From Strigamia acuminata (lineage: Eukaryota; Arthropoda; Chilopoda; Geophilomorpha; Linotaeniidae), in the NCBI GenBank assembly GCA_949358305.1, contig CASHSZ010000124.1, positions 64,001-115,654 of the forward strand: 51,654 nt of DNA, given 5' to 3'. The notes under the pieces were generated by a model, which saw only the letters and a program-made list of their open reading frames with translations, ran no database searches and was not told where the DNA came from. Made by a program: the position numbers and the translations under genes. Every line of letters starts with the position of its first letter. Within the stretch, counting starts at the first letter, position 1. Positions 35,577 through 47,146 of this stretch are shown here, in pieces.

Positions 35577-37262
35577 CTACGGTCGACGGCGATTCGCATG
35601 CGCTATCCGCTGCATCAAACCCCAAATACCGATAAAAAATCGCAGAAAACACTAATCCCGACCCAAAAACCGCCAAAATTACCCTCAACACACGCCAACA
35701 ACCTTCCACCACTTAAATTACACCGGAAAAAAACAATTTCAAACCGAAAAATCAACAAAAAAGGCCAAAAAAATATTGCAAACAAAGAGAAAAGATCAAT
35801 TATCGAGGCAAATCCCCACCACAAAACAACGCATCGCCGGTATACACTTAAGCGTACAGTGCACAACACTACTGTTTATTTTCAATGATCCAATAAATAA
35901 AATTTGAAACAAAGTTGAGTGGAATTGTACGTTTCTTGTATATTAAAGTTTTTATTTTGTTTGTTTACACTTAATTTTTTTTTTCCATCATAGAATGGCG
36001 ACTCGATACTTTTGTAGCTCGAATTCACTTCGTAAACGTGGTCGGTGTTCATCACGCGTCAATGCGCTCGTGCAATAGTATAGGCGCGCATACGATTTGA
36101 TGCGCGCAAAACTTGCAAAACTTGCACGGAATTTGGGCAATTTTTGACAAATTTCAGCAGATTTTTGCCTGTATTTGACAAATTTCAGAAGATTTTTGCC
36201 TATATTTGACAAATTTCAGAAGATTTCCTCAATCCTCAAACATTTGCTGAAATTTCTCATAAAATTTCAAAAATTAATTGAAATTTGTCTGAAATTTGTC
36301 TGGAATTTGTCAAATATTGTCAAAAATCCGTGGAAATTTGTCAAATACTGGCAAAAATCCATGTAAATTTGTCAAAAATTGCCATAATTCGGTGCAAATT
36401 GTGTTAGATATTGGAAAAATTTATTTTAACGCTTCCAACGCGCCAGTAAATCGCGCGTGCACACGCATGGATTTTTCGTCATAGTTGGATGCGCGCAAAC
36501 CTCACGTAACTTGTGCCAAAATTTGGCAATTTTTGACAAATTTCAGCAGATTTTTGCCAGTATTTGACAAATTTCCACTGATTTTTGACAATATTTGACC
36601 CAACAACTGCGCCACGTTCCAGGTGCCGGTTTAGGCATTTTAGACCCGTTTTAGACCGTTTTAGATGGCGAAAACGTTCTCTCCATCATTTTCTACCCCT
36701 GGGTGAGGTTTTCAGCGTTCATGATTGATGAAAAAGCTGTTTTCTAACTAGCTGTCCCATTGCTAGTTTTGGCGTCAGGTTTTAGCAACCTTCCGATCCG
36801 ACTCTGTCGTCTGCACGACCTCCAAGACCGTTTTAGGGTTAATTTGAGTCAAATAATTCATTCTGGGGGTTGTTTTGGGTTTTTTACAAGTGTGTTTTTG
36901 TAGTTTTTATTGGTTTCAAACATTGTCAATTCTTTATACAAGTGTAACTTTCATTTCTCTGTATTTTGAGAACTTTGCATTGCAGCAAAGTTCATTTCTT
37001 GCCCCTTAATTATTGTGTAATTGTTGGTTTTCAAGCCCGTTTTTTAACAATAACTTTATTTGAAGTGCCTATTGTTTCAGGCACGTGCTTCCACGTGCCT
37101 TTTATTGTTGAGCAATTTCTTGGGCAGTTGCGCTCCTGTTGCTAGCATTGCCGCGCGTTCTCCGCGCGCGTACTCGCGTTTCGCATCACACACATTCGGA
37201 TTCGATGGCATATCGCGGCGGCACATTGTGCGGCATAGCGCGGCACGTTGCAATTGCTAATG
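35577..37262 (+). repeat. 1.68-kb unit 2 (1686-bp type)
   Basis: Reference copy for layout. AATAAA signals at about 35892-35900. Three 31-bp steps of GACAAATTTCAG from 36146 to 36230. A nested inverted repeat, 36309-36383 against 36525-36599. A stem-loop AACTAGC / GCTAGTT near 36745. A stem-loop GAACTTTGC-ATTGCA-GCAAAGTTC near 36970. A GC-rich end with CGCGCG words. Ten extra bases turn GGCACGTGCC into GGCACGTGCTTCCACGTGCC at 37080, doubling the CACGTG motif. Open frames on both strands overlap each other and match no known protein. Confidence 0.95.
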
Positions 37263-38948
37263 CTACGGTCGACGGCGATTCGCATGCGCTATCCGCTGCA
37301 TCAAACCCCAAATACCGATAAAAAATCGCAGAAAACACTAATCCCGACCCAAAAACCGCCAAAATTACCCTCAACACACGCCAACAACCTTCCACCACTT
37401 AAATTACACCGGAAAAAAACAATTTCAAACCGAAAAATCAACAAAAAAGGCCAAAAAAATATTGCAAACAAAGAGAAAAGATCAATTATCGAGGCAAATC
37501 CCCACCACAAAACAACGCATCGCCGGTATACACTTAAGCGTACAGTGCACAACACTACTGTTTATTTTCAATGATCCAATAAATAAAATTTGAAACAAAG
37601 TTGAGTGGAATTGTACGTTTCTTGTATATTAAAGTTTTTATTTTGTTTGTTTACACTTAATTTTTTTTTTCCATCATAGAATGGCGACTCGATACTTTTG
37701 TAGCTCGAATTCACTTCGTAAACGTGGTCGGTGTTCATCACGCGTCAATGCGCTCGTGCAATAGTATAGGCGCGCATACGATTTGATGCGCGCAAAACTT
37801 GCAAAACTTGCACGGAATTTGGGCAATTTTTGACAAATTTCAGCAGATTTTTGCCTGTATTTGACAAATTTCAGAAGATTTTTGCCTATATTTGACAAAT
37901 TTCAGAAGATTTCCTCAATCCTCAAACATTTGCTGAAATTTCTCATAAAATTTCAAAAATTAATTGAAATTTGTCTGAAATTTGTCTGGAATTTGTCAAA
38001 TATTGTCAAAAATCCGTGGAAATTTGTCAAATACTGGCAAAAATCCATGTAAATTTGTCAAAAATTGCCATAATTCGGTGCAAATTGTGTTAGATATTGG
38101 AAAAATTTATTTTAACGCTTCCAACGCGCCAGTAAATCGCGCGTGCACACGCATGGATTTTTCGTCATAGTTGGATGCGCGCAAACCTCACGTAACTTGC
38201 GCCAAAATTTGGCAATTTTTGACAAATTTCAGCAGATTTTTGCCAGTATTTGACAAATTTCCACTGATTTTTGACAATATTTGACCCAACAACTGCGCCA
38301 CGTTCCAGGTGCCGGTTTAGGCATTTTAGACCCGTTTTAGACCGTTTTAGATGGCGAAAACGTTCTCTCCATCATTTTCTACCCCTGGGTGAGGTTTTCA
38401 GCGTTCATGATTGATGAAAAAGCTGTTTTCTAACTAGCTGTCCCATTGCTAGTTTTGGCGTCAGGTTTTAGCAACCTTCCGATCCGACTCTGTCGTCTGC
38501 ACGACCTCCAAGACCGTTTTAGGGTTAATTTGAGTCAAATAATTCATTCTGGGGGTTGTTTTGGGTTTTTTACAAGTGTGTTTTTGTAGTTTTTATTGGT
38601 TTCAAACATTGTCAATTCTTTATACAAGTGTAACTTTCATTTCTCTGTATTTTGAGAACTTTGCATTGCAGCAAAGTTCATTTCTTGCCCCTTAATTATT
38701 GTGTAATTGTTGGTTTTCAAGCCCGTTTTTTAACAATAACTTTATTTGAAGTGCCTATTGTTTCAGGCACGTGCTTCCACGTGCCTTTTATTGTTGAGCA
38801 ATTTCTTGGGCAGTTGCGCTCCTGTTGCTAGCATTGCCGCGCGTTCTCCGCGCGCGTACTCGCGTTTCGCATCACACACATTCGGATTCGATGGCATATC
38901 GCGGCGGCACATTGTGCGGCATAGCGCGGCACGTTGCAATTGCTAATG
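37263..38948 (+). repeat. 1.68-kb unit 3 (1686-bp type)
   Basis: Nearly identical to unit 2. Both share the 10-bp insertion, CAGGTGCCGG (CAGGCGCCGG elsewhere) and TTGTGCGGCAT (TTGTGTGGCAT in units 1, 4 and 5). Units 2 and 3 therefore form a subfamily and probably arose by a recent duplication of one unit. Confidence 0.95.
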
Positions 38949-40624
38949 CTACGGTCGACGGCGATTCGCATGCGCTATCCGCTGCATCAAACCCCAAATA
39001 CCGATAAAAAATCGCAGAAAACACTAATCCCGACCCAAAAACCGCCAAAATTACCCTCAACACACGCCAACAACCTTCCACCACTTAAATTACACCGGAA
39101 AAAAACAATTTCAAACCGAAAAATCAACAAAAAAGGCCAAAAAAATATTGCAAACAAAGAGAAAAGATCAATTATCGAGGCAAATCCCCACCACAAAACA
39201 ACGCATCGCCGGTATACACTTAAGCGTACAGTGCACAACACTACTGTTTATTTTCAATGATCCAATAAATAAAATTTGAAACAAAGTTGAGTGGAATTGT
39301 ACGTTTCTTGTATATTAAAGTTTTTATTTTGTTTGTTTACACTTAATTTTTTTTTTCCATCATAGAATGGCGACTCGATACTTTTGTAGCTCGAATTCAC
39401 TTCGTAAACGTGGTCGGTGTTCATCACGCGTCAATGCGCTCGTGCAATAGTATAGGCGCGCATACGATTTGATGCGCGCAAAACTTGCAAAACTTGCACG
39501 GAATTTGGGCAATTTTTGACAAATTTCAGCAGATTTTTGCCTGTATTTGACAAATTTCAGAAGATTTTTGCCTATATTTGACAAATTTCAGAAGATTTCC
39601 TCAATCCTCAAACATTTGCTGAAATTTCTCATAAAATTTCAAAAATTAATTGAAATTTGTCTGAAATTTGTCTGGAATTTGTCAAATATTGTCAAAAATC
39701 CGTGGAAATTTGTCAAATACTGGCAAAAATCCATGTAAATTTGTCAAAAATTGCCATAATTCGGTGCAAATTGTGTTAGATATTGGAAAAATTTATTTTA
39801 ACGCTTCCAACGCGCCAGTAAATCGCGCGTGCACACGCATGGATTTTTCGTCATAGTTGGATGCGCGCAAACCTCACGTAACTTGCGCCAAAATTTGGCA
39901 ATTTTTGACAAATTTCAGCAGATTTTTGCCAGTATTTGACAAATTTCCACTGATTTTTGACAATATTTGACCCAACAACTGCGCCACGTTCCAGGCGCCG
40001 GTTTAGGCATTTTAGACCCGTTTTAGACCGTTTTAGATGGCGAAAACGTTCTCTCCATCATTTTCTACCCCTGGGTGAGGTTTTCAGCGTTCATGATTGA
40101 TGAAAAAGCTGTTTTCTAACTAGCTGTCCCATTGCTAGTTTTGGCGTCAGGTTTTAGCAACCTTCCGATCCGACTCTGTCGTCTGCACGACCTCCAAGAC
40201 CGTTTTAGGGTTAATTTGAGTCAAATAATTCATTCTGGGGGTTGTTTTGGGTTTTTTACAAGTGTGTTTTTGTAGTTTTTATTGGTTTCAAACATTGTCA
40301 ATTCTTTATACAAGTGTAACTTTCATTTCTCTGTATTTTGAGAACTTTGCATTGCAGCAAAGTTCATTTCTTGCCCCTTAATTATTGTGTAATTGTTGGT
40401 TTTCAAGCCCGTTTTTTAACAATAACTTTATTTGAAGTGCCTATTGTTTCAGGCACGTGCCTTTTATTGTTGAGCAATTTCTTGGGCAGTTGCGCTCCTG
40501 TTGCTAGCATTGCCGCGCGTTCTCCGCGCGCGTACTCGCGTTTCGCATCACACACATTCGGATTCGATGGCATATCGCGGCGGCACATTGTGTGGCATAG
40601 CGCGGCACGTTGCAATTGCTAATG
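38949..40624 (+). repeat. 1.68-kb unit 4 (1676-bp type)
   Basis: Lacks the 10-bp insertion and has CAGGCGCCGG and TTGTGTGGCAT. Pairs with unit 5 as a second subfamily. Confidence 0.95.
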
Positions 40625-42300
40625 CTACGGTCGACGGCGATTCGCATGCGCTATCCGCTGCATCAAACCCCAAATACCGATAAAAAATCGCAGAAAACAC
40701 TAATCCCGACCCAAAAACCGCCAAAATTACCCTCAACACACGCCAACAACCTTCCACCACTTAAATTACACCGGAAAAAAACAATTTCAAACCGAAAAAT
40801 CAACAAAAAAGGCCAAAAAAATATTGCAAACAAAGAGAAAAGATCAATTATCGAGGCAAATCCCCACCACAAAACAACGCATCGCCGGTATACACTTAAG
40901 CGTACAGTGCACAACACTACTGTTTATTTTCAATGATCCAATAAATAAAATTTGAAACAAAGTTGAGTGGAATTGTACGTTTCTTGTATATTAAAGTTTT
41001 TATTTTGTTTGTTTACACTTAATTTTTTTTTTCCATCATAGAATGGCGACTCGATACTTTTGTAGCTCGAATTCACTTCGTAAACGTGGTCGGTGTTCAT
41101 CACGCGTCAATGCGCTCGTGCAATAGTATAGGCGCGCATACGATTTGATGCGCGCAAAACTTGCAAAACTTGCACGGAATTTGGGCAATTTTTGACAAAT
41201 TTCAGCAGATTTTTGCCTGTATTTGACAAATTTCAGAAGATTTTTGCCTATATTTGACAAATTTCAGAAGATTTCCTCAATCCTCAAACATTTGCTGAAA
41301 TTTCTCATAAAATTTCAAAAATTAATTGAAATTTGTCTGAAATTTGTCTGGAATTTGTCAAATATTGTCAAAAATCCGTGGAAATTTGTCAAATACTGGC
41401 AAAAATCCATGTAAATTTGTCAAAAATTGCCATAATTCGGTGCAAATTGTGTTAGATATTGGAAAAATTTATTTTAACGCTTCCAACGCGCCAGTAAATC
41501 GCGCGTGCACACGCATGGATTTTTCGTCATAGTTGGATGCGCGCAAACCTCACGTAACTTGCGCCAAAATTTGGCAATTTTTGACAAATTTCAGCAGATT
41601 TTTGCCAGTATTTGACAAATTTCCACTGATTTTTGACAATATTTGACCCAACAACTGCGCCACGTTCCAGGCGCCGGTTTAGGCATTTTAGACCCGTTTT
41701 AGACCGTTTTAGATGGCGAAAACGTTCTCTCCATCATTTTCTACCCCTGGGTGAGGTTTTCAGCGTTCATGATTGATGAAAAAGCTGTTTTCTAACTAGC
41801 TGTCCCATTGCTAGTTTTGGCGTCAGGTTTTAGCAACCTTCCGATCCGACTCTGTCGTCTGCACGACCTCCAAGACCGTTTTAGGGTTAATTTGAGTCAA
41901 ATAATTCATTCTGGGGGTTGTTTTGGGTTTTTTACAAGTGTGTTTTTGTAGTTTTTATTGGTTTCAAACATTGTCAATTCTTTATACAAGTGTAACTTTC
42001 ATTTCTCTGTATTTTGAGAACTTTGCATTGCAGCAAAGTTCATTTCTTGCCCCTTAATTATTGTGTAATTGTTGGTTTTCAAGCCCGTTTTTTAACAATA
42101 ACTTTATTTGAAGTGCCTATTGTTTCAGGCACGTGCCTTTTATTGTTGAGCAATTTCTTGGGCAGTTGCGCTCCTGTTGCTAGCATTGCCGCGCGTTCTC
42201 CGCGCGCGTACTCGCGTTTCGCATCACACACATTCGGATTCGATGGCATATCGCGGCGGCACATTGTGTGGCATAGCGCGGCACGTTGCAATTGCTAATG
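40625..42300 (+). repeat. 1.68-kb unit 5 (1676-bp type)
   Basis: Virtually indistinguishable from unit 4 by eye; same diagnostic sites. Confidence 0.95.
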
Positions 42301-43980
42301 CTACGGTCGACGGCGATTCGCATGCGCTATCCGCTGCATCAAACCCCAAATACCGATAAAAAATCGCAGAAAACACTAATCCCGACCCAAAAACCGCCAA
42401 AATTACCCTCAACACACGCCAACAACCTTCCACCACTTAAATTACACCGGAAAAAAACAATTTCAAACCGAAAAATCAACAAAAAAGGCCAAAAAAATAT
42501 TGCAAACAAAGAGAAAAGATCAATTATCGAGGCAAATCCCCACCACAAAACAACGCATCGCCGGTATACACTTAAGCGTACAGTGCACAACACTACTGTT
42601 TATTTTCAATGATCCAATAAATAAAATTTGAAACAAAGTTGAGTGGAATTGTACGTTTCTTGTATATTAAAGTTTTTATTTTGTTTGTTTACACTTAATT
42701 TTTTTTTCCATCATAGAATGGCGACTCGATACTTTTGTAGCTCGAATTCACTTCGTAAACGTGGTCGGTGTTCATCACGCGTCAATGCGCTCGTGCAATA
42801 GTATAGGCGCGCATACGATTTGATGCGCGCAAAACTTGCAAAACTTGCACGGAATTTGGGCAATTTTTGACAAATTTCAGCAGATTTTTGCCTGTATTTG
42901 ACAAATTTCAGAAGATTTTTGCCTATATTTGACAAATTTCAGAAGATTTCCTCAATCCTCAAACATTTGCTGAAATTTCTCATAAAATTTCTAAAATTAA
43001 TTGAAATTTGTCTGAAATTTGTCTGGAATTTGTCAAATATTGTCAAAAATCCGTGGAAATTTGTCAAATACTGGCAAAAATCCATGTAAATTTGTCAAAA
43101 ATTGCCATAATTCGGTGCAAATTGTGTTAGATATTGGAAAAATTTATTTTAACGCTTCCAACGCGCCAGTAAATCGCGCGTGCACACGCATGGATTTTTT
43201 GTCATAGTTGGATGCGCGCAAACCTCACGTAACTTGCGCCAAAATTTGGCAATTTTTGACAAATTTCAGCAGATTTTTGCCAGTATTTGACAAATTTCCA
43301 CTGATTTTTGACAATATTTGACCCAACAACTGCGCCACGTTCCAGGCGCCGGTTTAGGCATTTTAGACCCGTTTTAGACCGTTTTAGATGGCGAAAACGT
43401 TCTCTCCATCATTTTCTACCCCTGGGTGAGGTTTTCAGCGTTCATAATTGATGAAAAAGCTGTTTTCTAACTAGCTGTCCCATTGCTAGTTTTGGCGTCA
43501 GGTTTTAGCAACCTTCCGATCCGACTCTGTCGTCTGCACGACCTCCAAGACTGTTTTAGGGTTAATTTGAGTCAAATAATTCATTCTGGGTGTTGTTTTG
43601 GGTTTTTTACAAGTGTGTTTTTGTAGTTTTTATTGGTTTCAAACATTGTCAATTCTTTATACAAGTGTAACTTTCATTTCTCTGTATTTTGAGAACTTTG
43701 CATTGCAGCAAAGTTCATTTCTTGCCCCTTAATTATTGTGTAATTGTTGGTTTTCAAGCCCGTTTTTTAACAATAACTTTATTTGAAGTGCCTATTGTTT
43801 CAGGCACGTGCTTCCACGTGCCTTTTATTGTTGAGCAATTTCTTGGGCAGTTGCGCTCCTGTTGCTAGCATTGCCGCGCGTTCTCCGCGCGCGTACTCGC
43901 GCGTTTCGCATCACACACATTCGGGTTCAATGGCCTATCGCGGCGGCACATTGTGTGGCATAGCGCGGCACGTTGCAATT
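42301..43980 (+). repeat. 1.68-kb unit 6, core-proximal copy
   Basis: Diverged from units 1-5 at several places: TTTCTAAAATTAATTG for TTTCAAAAATTAATTG, GATTTTTTGTC for GATTTTTCGTC, TTCATAATTGATG for TTCATGATTGATG, GACTGTTTTAGG, CTGGGTGTTG and ACTCGCGCGTTTCGC. Its inverted partner at 47223 shares these. It has the 10-bp insertion. After GTTGCAATT it leaves the unit consensus and enters the promoter-like segment, so it is the true inner end of the arm. Confidence 0.95.
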
Positions 43981-44056
43981 ACGTGACGTGGCACGTTGCT
44001 GTTACGTGACGCGATAGCCAGTATTTAAGCAGGGGATTCCATCATCGTTTACACAA
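43981..44056 (+). promoter_or_regulatory. inward-facing promoter-like segment (left)
   Basis: Two TTACGTGAC-type elements about 25 bp apart (ACGTGACGTGGCACGTTGC and GTTACGTGACGCG) contain TGACGTGG, a match to the bZIP (CREB/ATF6/XBP1) type of site. A TATA-like TATTTAAG follows at 44022-44029, and CCATCATCGTTT lies at about the distance expected of an initiation region. The mirrored copy is at 47147-47222. Promoter activity is inferred from motif order only. A transcript would run into the hairpin array. Confidence 0.4.
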
Positions 44057-44769
44057 ATGCGCATTGCAACGTGGAGGCGCATTCGAGTCCTTTTCCCAAG
44101 CGTTGAAAAAGGACAAAACTCGTATTCGATTCGAAAGCGAATCGAATACGATTTTTGTCCTTTTTCAACGCAAAATTGTATTCGATTCGCTTTCGAATCG
44201 AATACGAGTTTTGCCCTTCTTCAACGCGAAATCGTATTCGACTCGCTTTCGAGTCGAATGCGAATTTTTCCCTTCTTCAACGCGAAATCGTATTCGACTC
44301 GTTTTCGAGTCGAGTACGAGTTTTGCCCTTCTTCAACGCGAAATCGTATTCGACTCGTTTTCGAGTCGAATACGAGTTTTGCCCTTCTTCAACGCGAAAT
44401 CGTATTCGACTCGTTTTCGAGTCGAGTACGAGTTTTGCCCTTCTTCAACGCGAAATCGTATTCGACTCGTTTTCGAGTCGAGTACGAGTTTTGCCCTTCT
44501 TCAACGCGAAATCGTATTCGACTCGTTTTCGAGTCGAATACGAGTTTTGCCCTTCTTCAACGCGAAATCGTATTCGACTCGTTTTCGAGTCGAGTACGAG
44601 TTTTGCCCTTCTTCAACGCGAAATCGTATTCGACTCGTTTTCGAGTCGAATACGAGTTTTGCCCTTCTTCAACGCGAAATCGTATTCGACTCGTTTTCGA
44701 GTCGAGTACGAGTTTTGCCCTTCTTCAACGCGAAATCGTATTCGACTCGTTTTCGAGTCGAATACGAGA
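44057..44769 (+). repeat. 56-bp hairpin-repeat array (left), about 12 units
   Basis: CGCGAAATCG words at 44225, 44281, 44337, 44393, 44449, 44505, 44561, 44617, 44673 and 44729 give a strict 56-bp period; one or two diverged units precede them. Each unit holds CGTATTCGACTCG-TTTT-CGAGTCGAATACG, a perfect 13-bp stem with a TTTT loop. In some units the second arm is CGAGTCGAGTACG. Since 56 is not a multiple of three and the unit lacks stops, all plus frames stay open (44057-44779, 44064-45041, 44155-44772), giving the same 56-residue peptide period. I do not call these genes. Confidence 0.9.
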
Positions 44770-45009
44770 TAGTCGATGACCCGTTCCCGGACTTTGACTC
44801 GTACGACTCGTATTCGAGATGTATTCGAGATGTATTCGAGATGTATTCGAATCGTATTCGAGTCGCATTCGAGATGGTCGATGATTTCCACTCGCTCGTA
44901 TACGCGTTGTATACGAGCTCGTATTTTGATCGTAATCGTAAACGAATCGTTTACAAGTCGTATACAAGTTGTATACGACGTGTATACACCTCGTATACGA
45001 ACGAAGTTT

Positions 45010-45093
45010 GGAAAATCCACCGGATACTTACTACGACATGAAAACACATAGTAGTCACATACGTCTTATTTGGAAATTGTGTTTTCACAAACT
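45010..45093 (+). repeat. non-palindromic core 1
   Basis: About 80 bp (GGAAAATCCACCGGATACTT through AAATTGTGTTTTCAC) that has no reverse complement anywhere in the centre. It contains ACTAC and GTAGT words and GAAAACACAT / GTGTTTTC, allowing only a weak internal fold. Function unknown. Confidence 0.85.
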
Positions 45094-45562
45094 TCGTTCG
45101 TATACGAGGTGTATACACGTCGTATACAACTTGTATACGACTTGTAAACGATTCGTTTACGATTACGATCAAAATACGAGCTCGTATACAACGCGTATAC
45201 GAGCGAGTGGAAATCATCGACCATCTCGAATACGACTCGAATTCGATTCGTATTCGATTCGAATACGATTCGAATTCGATTCGAATACGAATACGATCAA
45301 AATACGAACTCGTAACAACTCGAATACGAATCAAAGTCCGGGAAACAAAAATCGACCATCTCGTATACGACTCGTATTCGAGATGTATTCGGGATGTATT
45401 CGAATCGTATTCGAGTCGCATTCGAGATGGTCGATGATTTCCACTCGCTCGTATACGCGTTGTATACGAGCTCGTATTTTGATCGTAATCGTAAACGAAT
45501 CGTTTACAAGTCGTATACAAGTTGTATACGACGTGTATACACCTCGTATACGAACGAAGTTT

Positions 45563-45646
45563 GGAAAATCCACCGGATACTTACTACGACATGAAAACAC
45601 ATAGTAGTCACATACGTCTTATTTGGAAATTGTGTTTTCACAAACT
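45563..45646 (+). repeat. non-palindromic core 2
   Basis: Same sequence and orientation as core 1. It straddles the symmetry axis of the whole fold-back (45601.5). Confidence 0.85.
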
Positions 45647-46115
45647 TCGTTCGTATACGAGGTGTATACACGTCGTATACAACTTGTATACGACTTGTAA
45701 ACGATTCGTTTACGATTACGATCAAAATACGAGCTCGTATACAACGCGTATACGAGCGAGTGGAAATCATCGACCATCTCGAATACGACTCGAATTCGAT
45801 TCGTATTCGATTCGAATACGATTCGAATTCGATTCGAATACGAATACGATCAAAATACGAACTCGTAACAACTCGAATACGAATCAAAGTCCGGGAAACA
45901 AAAATCGACCATCTCGTATACGACTCGTATTCGAGATGTATTCGAGATGTATTCGAATCGTATTCGAGTCGCATTCGAGATGGTCGATGGTTTCCACTCG
46001 CTCGTATACGCGTTGTATACGAGCTCGTATTTTGATCGTAATCGTAAACGAATCGTTTACAAGTCGTATACAAGTTGTATACGACGTGTATACACCTCGT
46101 ATACGAACGAAGTTT

Positions 46116-46199
46116 GGAAAATCCACCGGATACTTACTACGACATGAAAACACATAGTAGTCACATACGTCTTATTTGGAAATTGTGTTTTCACAAACT
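46116..46199 (+). repeat. non-palindromic core 3
   Basis: Same orientation as cores 1 and 2, although it sits in the right half, where everything else is reverse complement of the left. Confidence 0.85.
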
Positions 46200-46432
46200 T
46201 CGTTCGTATACGAGGTGTATACACGTCGTATACAACTTGTATACGACTTGTAAACGATTCGTTTACGATTACGATCAAAATACGAGCTCGTATACAACGC
46301 GTATACGAGCGAGTGGAAATCATCGACCATCTCGAATGCGACTCGAATACGATTCGAATACATCTCGAATACATCTCGAATACATCTCGAATACGAGTCG
46401 TACGAGTCAAAGTCCGGGAACGGGTCATCGAC

Positions 46433-47146
46433 TATCTCGTATTCGACTCGAAAACGAGTCGAATACGATTTCGCGTTGAAGAAGGACAAAACTCGTACTC
46501 GACTCGAAAACGAGTCGAATACGATTTCGCGTTGAAGAAGGGCAAAACTCGTATTCGACTCGAAAACGAGTCGAATACGATTTCGCGTTGAAGAAGGGCA
46601 AAACTCGTACTCGACTCGAAAACGAGTCGAATACGATTTCGCGTTGAAGAAGGGCAAAACTCGTATTCGACTCGAAAACGAGTCGAATACGATTTCGCGT
46701 TGAAGAAGGGCAAAACTCGTACTCGACTCGAAAACGAGTCGAATACGATTTCGCGTTGAAGAAGGGCAAAACTCGTACTCGACTCGAAAAGAGTCGAATA
46801 CGATTTCGCGTTGAAGAAGGGCAAAACTCGTATTCGACTCGAAAACGAGTCGAATACGATTTCGCGTTGAAGAAGGGCAAAACTCGTACTCGACTCGAAA
46901 ACGAGTCGAATACGATTTCGCGTTGAAGAAGGGAAAAATTCGCATTCGACTCGAAAGCGAGTCGAATACGATTTCGCGTTGAAGAAGGGCAAAACTCGTA
47001 TTCGATTCGAAAGCGAATCGAATACAATTTTGCGTTGAAAAAGGACAAAAATCGTATTCGATTCGCTTTCGAATCGAATACGAGTTTTGTCCTTTTTCAA
47101 CGCTTGGGAAAAGGACTCGAATGCGCCTCCACGTTGCAATGCGCAT
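46433..47146 (-). repeat. 56-bp hairpin-repeat array (right)
   Basis: Mirror of the left array, with the complement word CGATTTCGCG at 46466, 46522 and onward every 56 bp. One unit near 46780-46800 has lost a base in the loop region (CTCGAAAAGAGTCG for CTCGAAAACGAGTCG), which shifts minus-strand open frames relative to the left array. One unit has GGACAAAACTCG where most have GGGCAAAACTCG. Confidence 0.9.

Larger units (their letters stand above)
44770..46432. repeat. 553-bp direct repeats, each an inverted repeat, at the centre of the fold-back
   Basis: A non-palindromic core beginning GTTTGGAAAATCCACCGG occurs at 45006, 45559 and 46112, all in the same orientation, so the period is 553 bp. 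On each side of a core, sequence rich in CGTATACG, CGTTTACG and CGAATACG mirrors itself. About 145 bp starting AAACTTCGTTCGTATACGAG after each core is the complement of the 145 bp before the next core. The outer left and right parts (44770-45005 and 46200-46432) mirror each other. CpG occurs roughly every six bases. Open frames on both strands are by-products of the same words. Confidence 0.9.

Noticed and set aside
35562-42612. Recurrent 60-108-codon frames in the 1.68-kb units
   Set aside because: Each unit gives the same set of overlapping frames on both strands, as expected of any sequence copied eight times. No start context, domain or codon pattern favours one of them.
44170-44769. Series of intrinsic bacterial terminators (stem followed by T-run)
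   Set aside because: The TTTT is the loop, not a tail after the stem, and the sequence is eukaryotic repeat DNA.
44057-47146. Open frames of up to 325 codons on both strands in the hairpin core
   Set aside because: They run in several phases at once over a 56-bp repeat and a 553-bp repeat. The peptides are the same cycle in every frame, and mirrored copies are broken by a one-base loss. No domain is recognisable.
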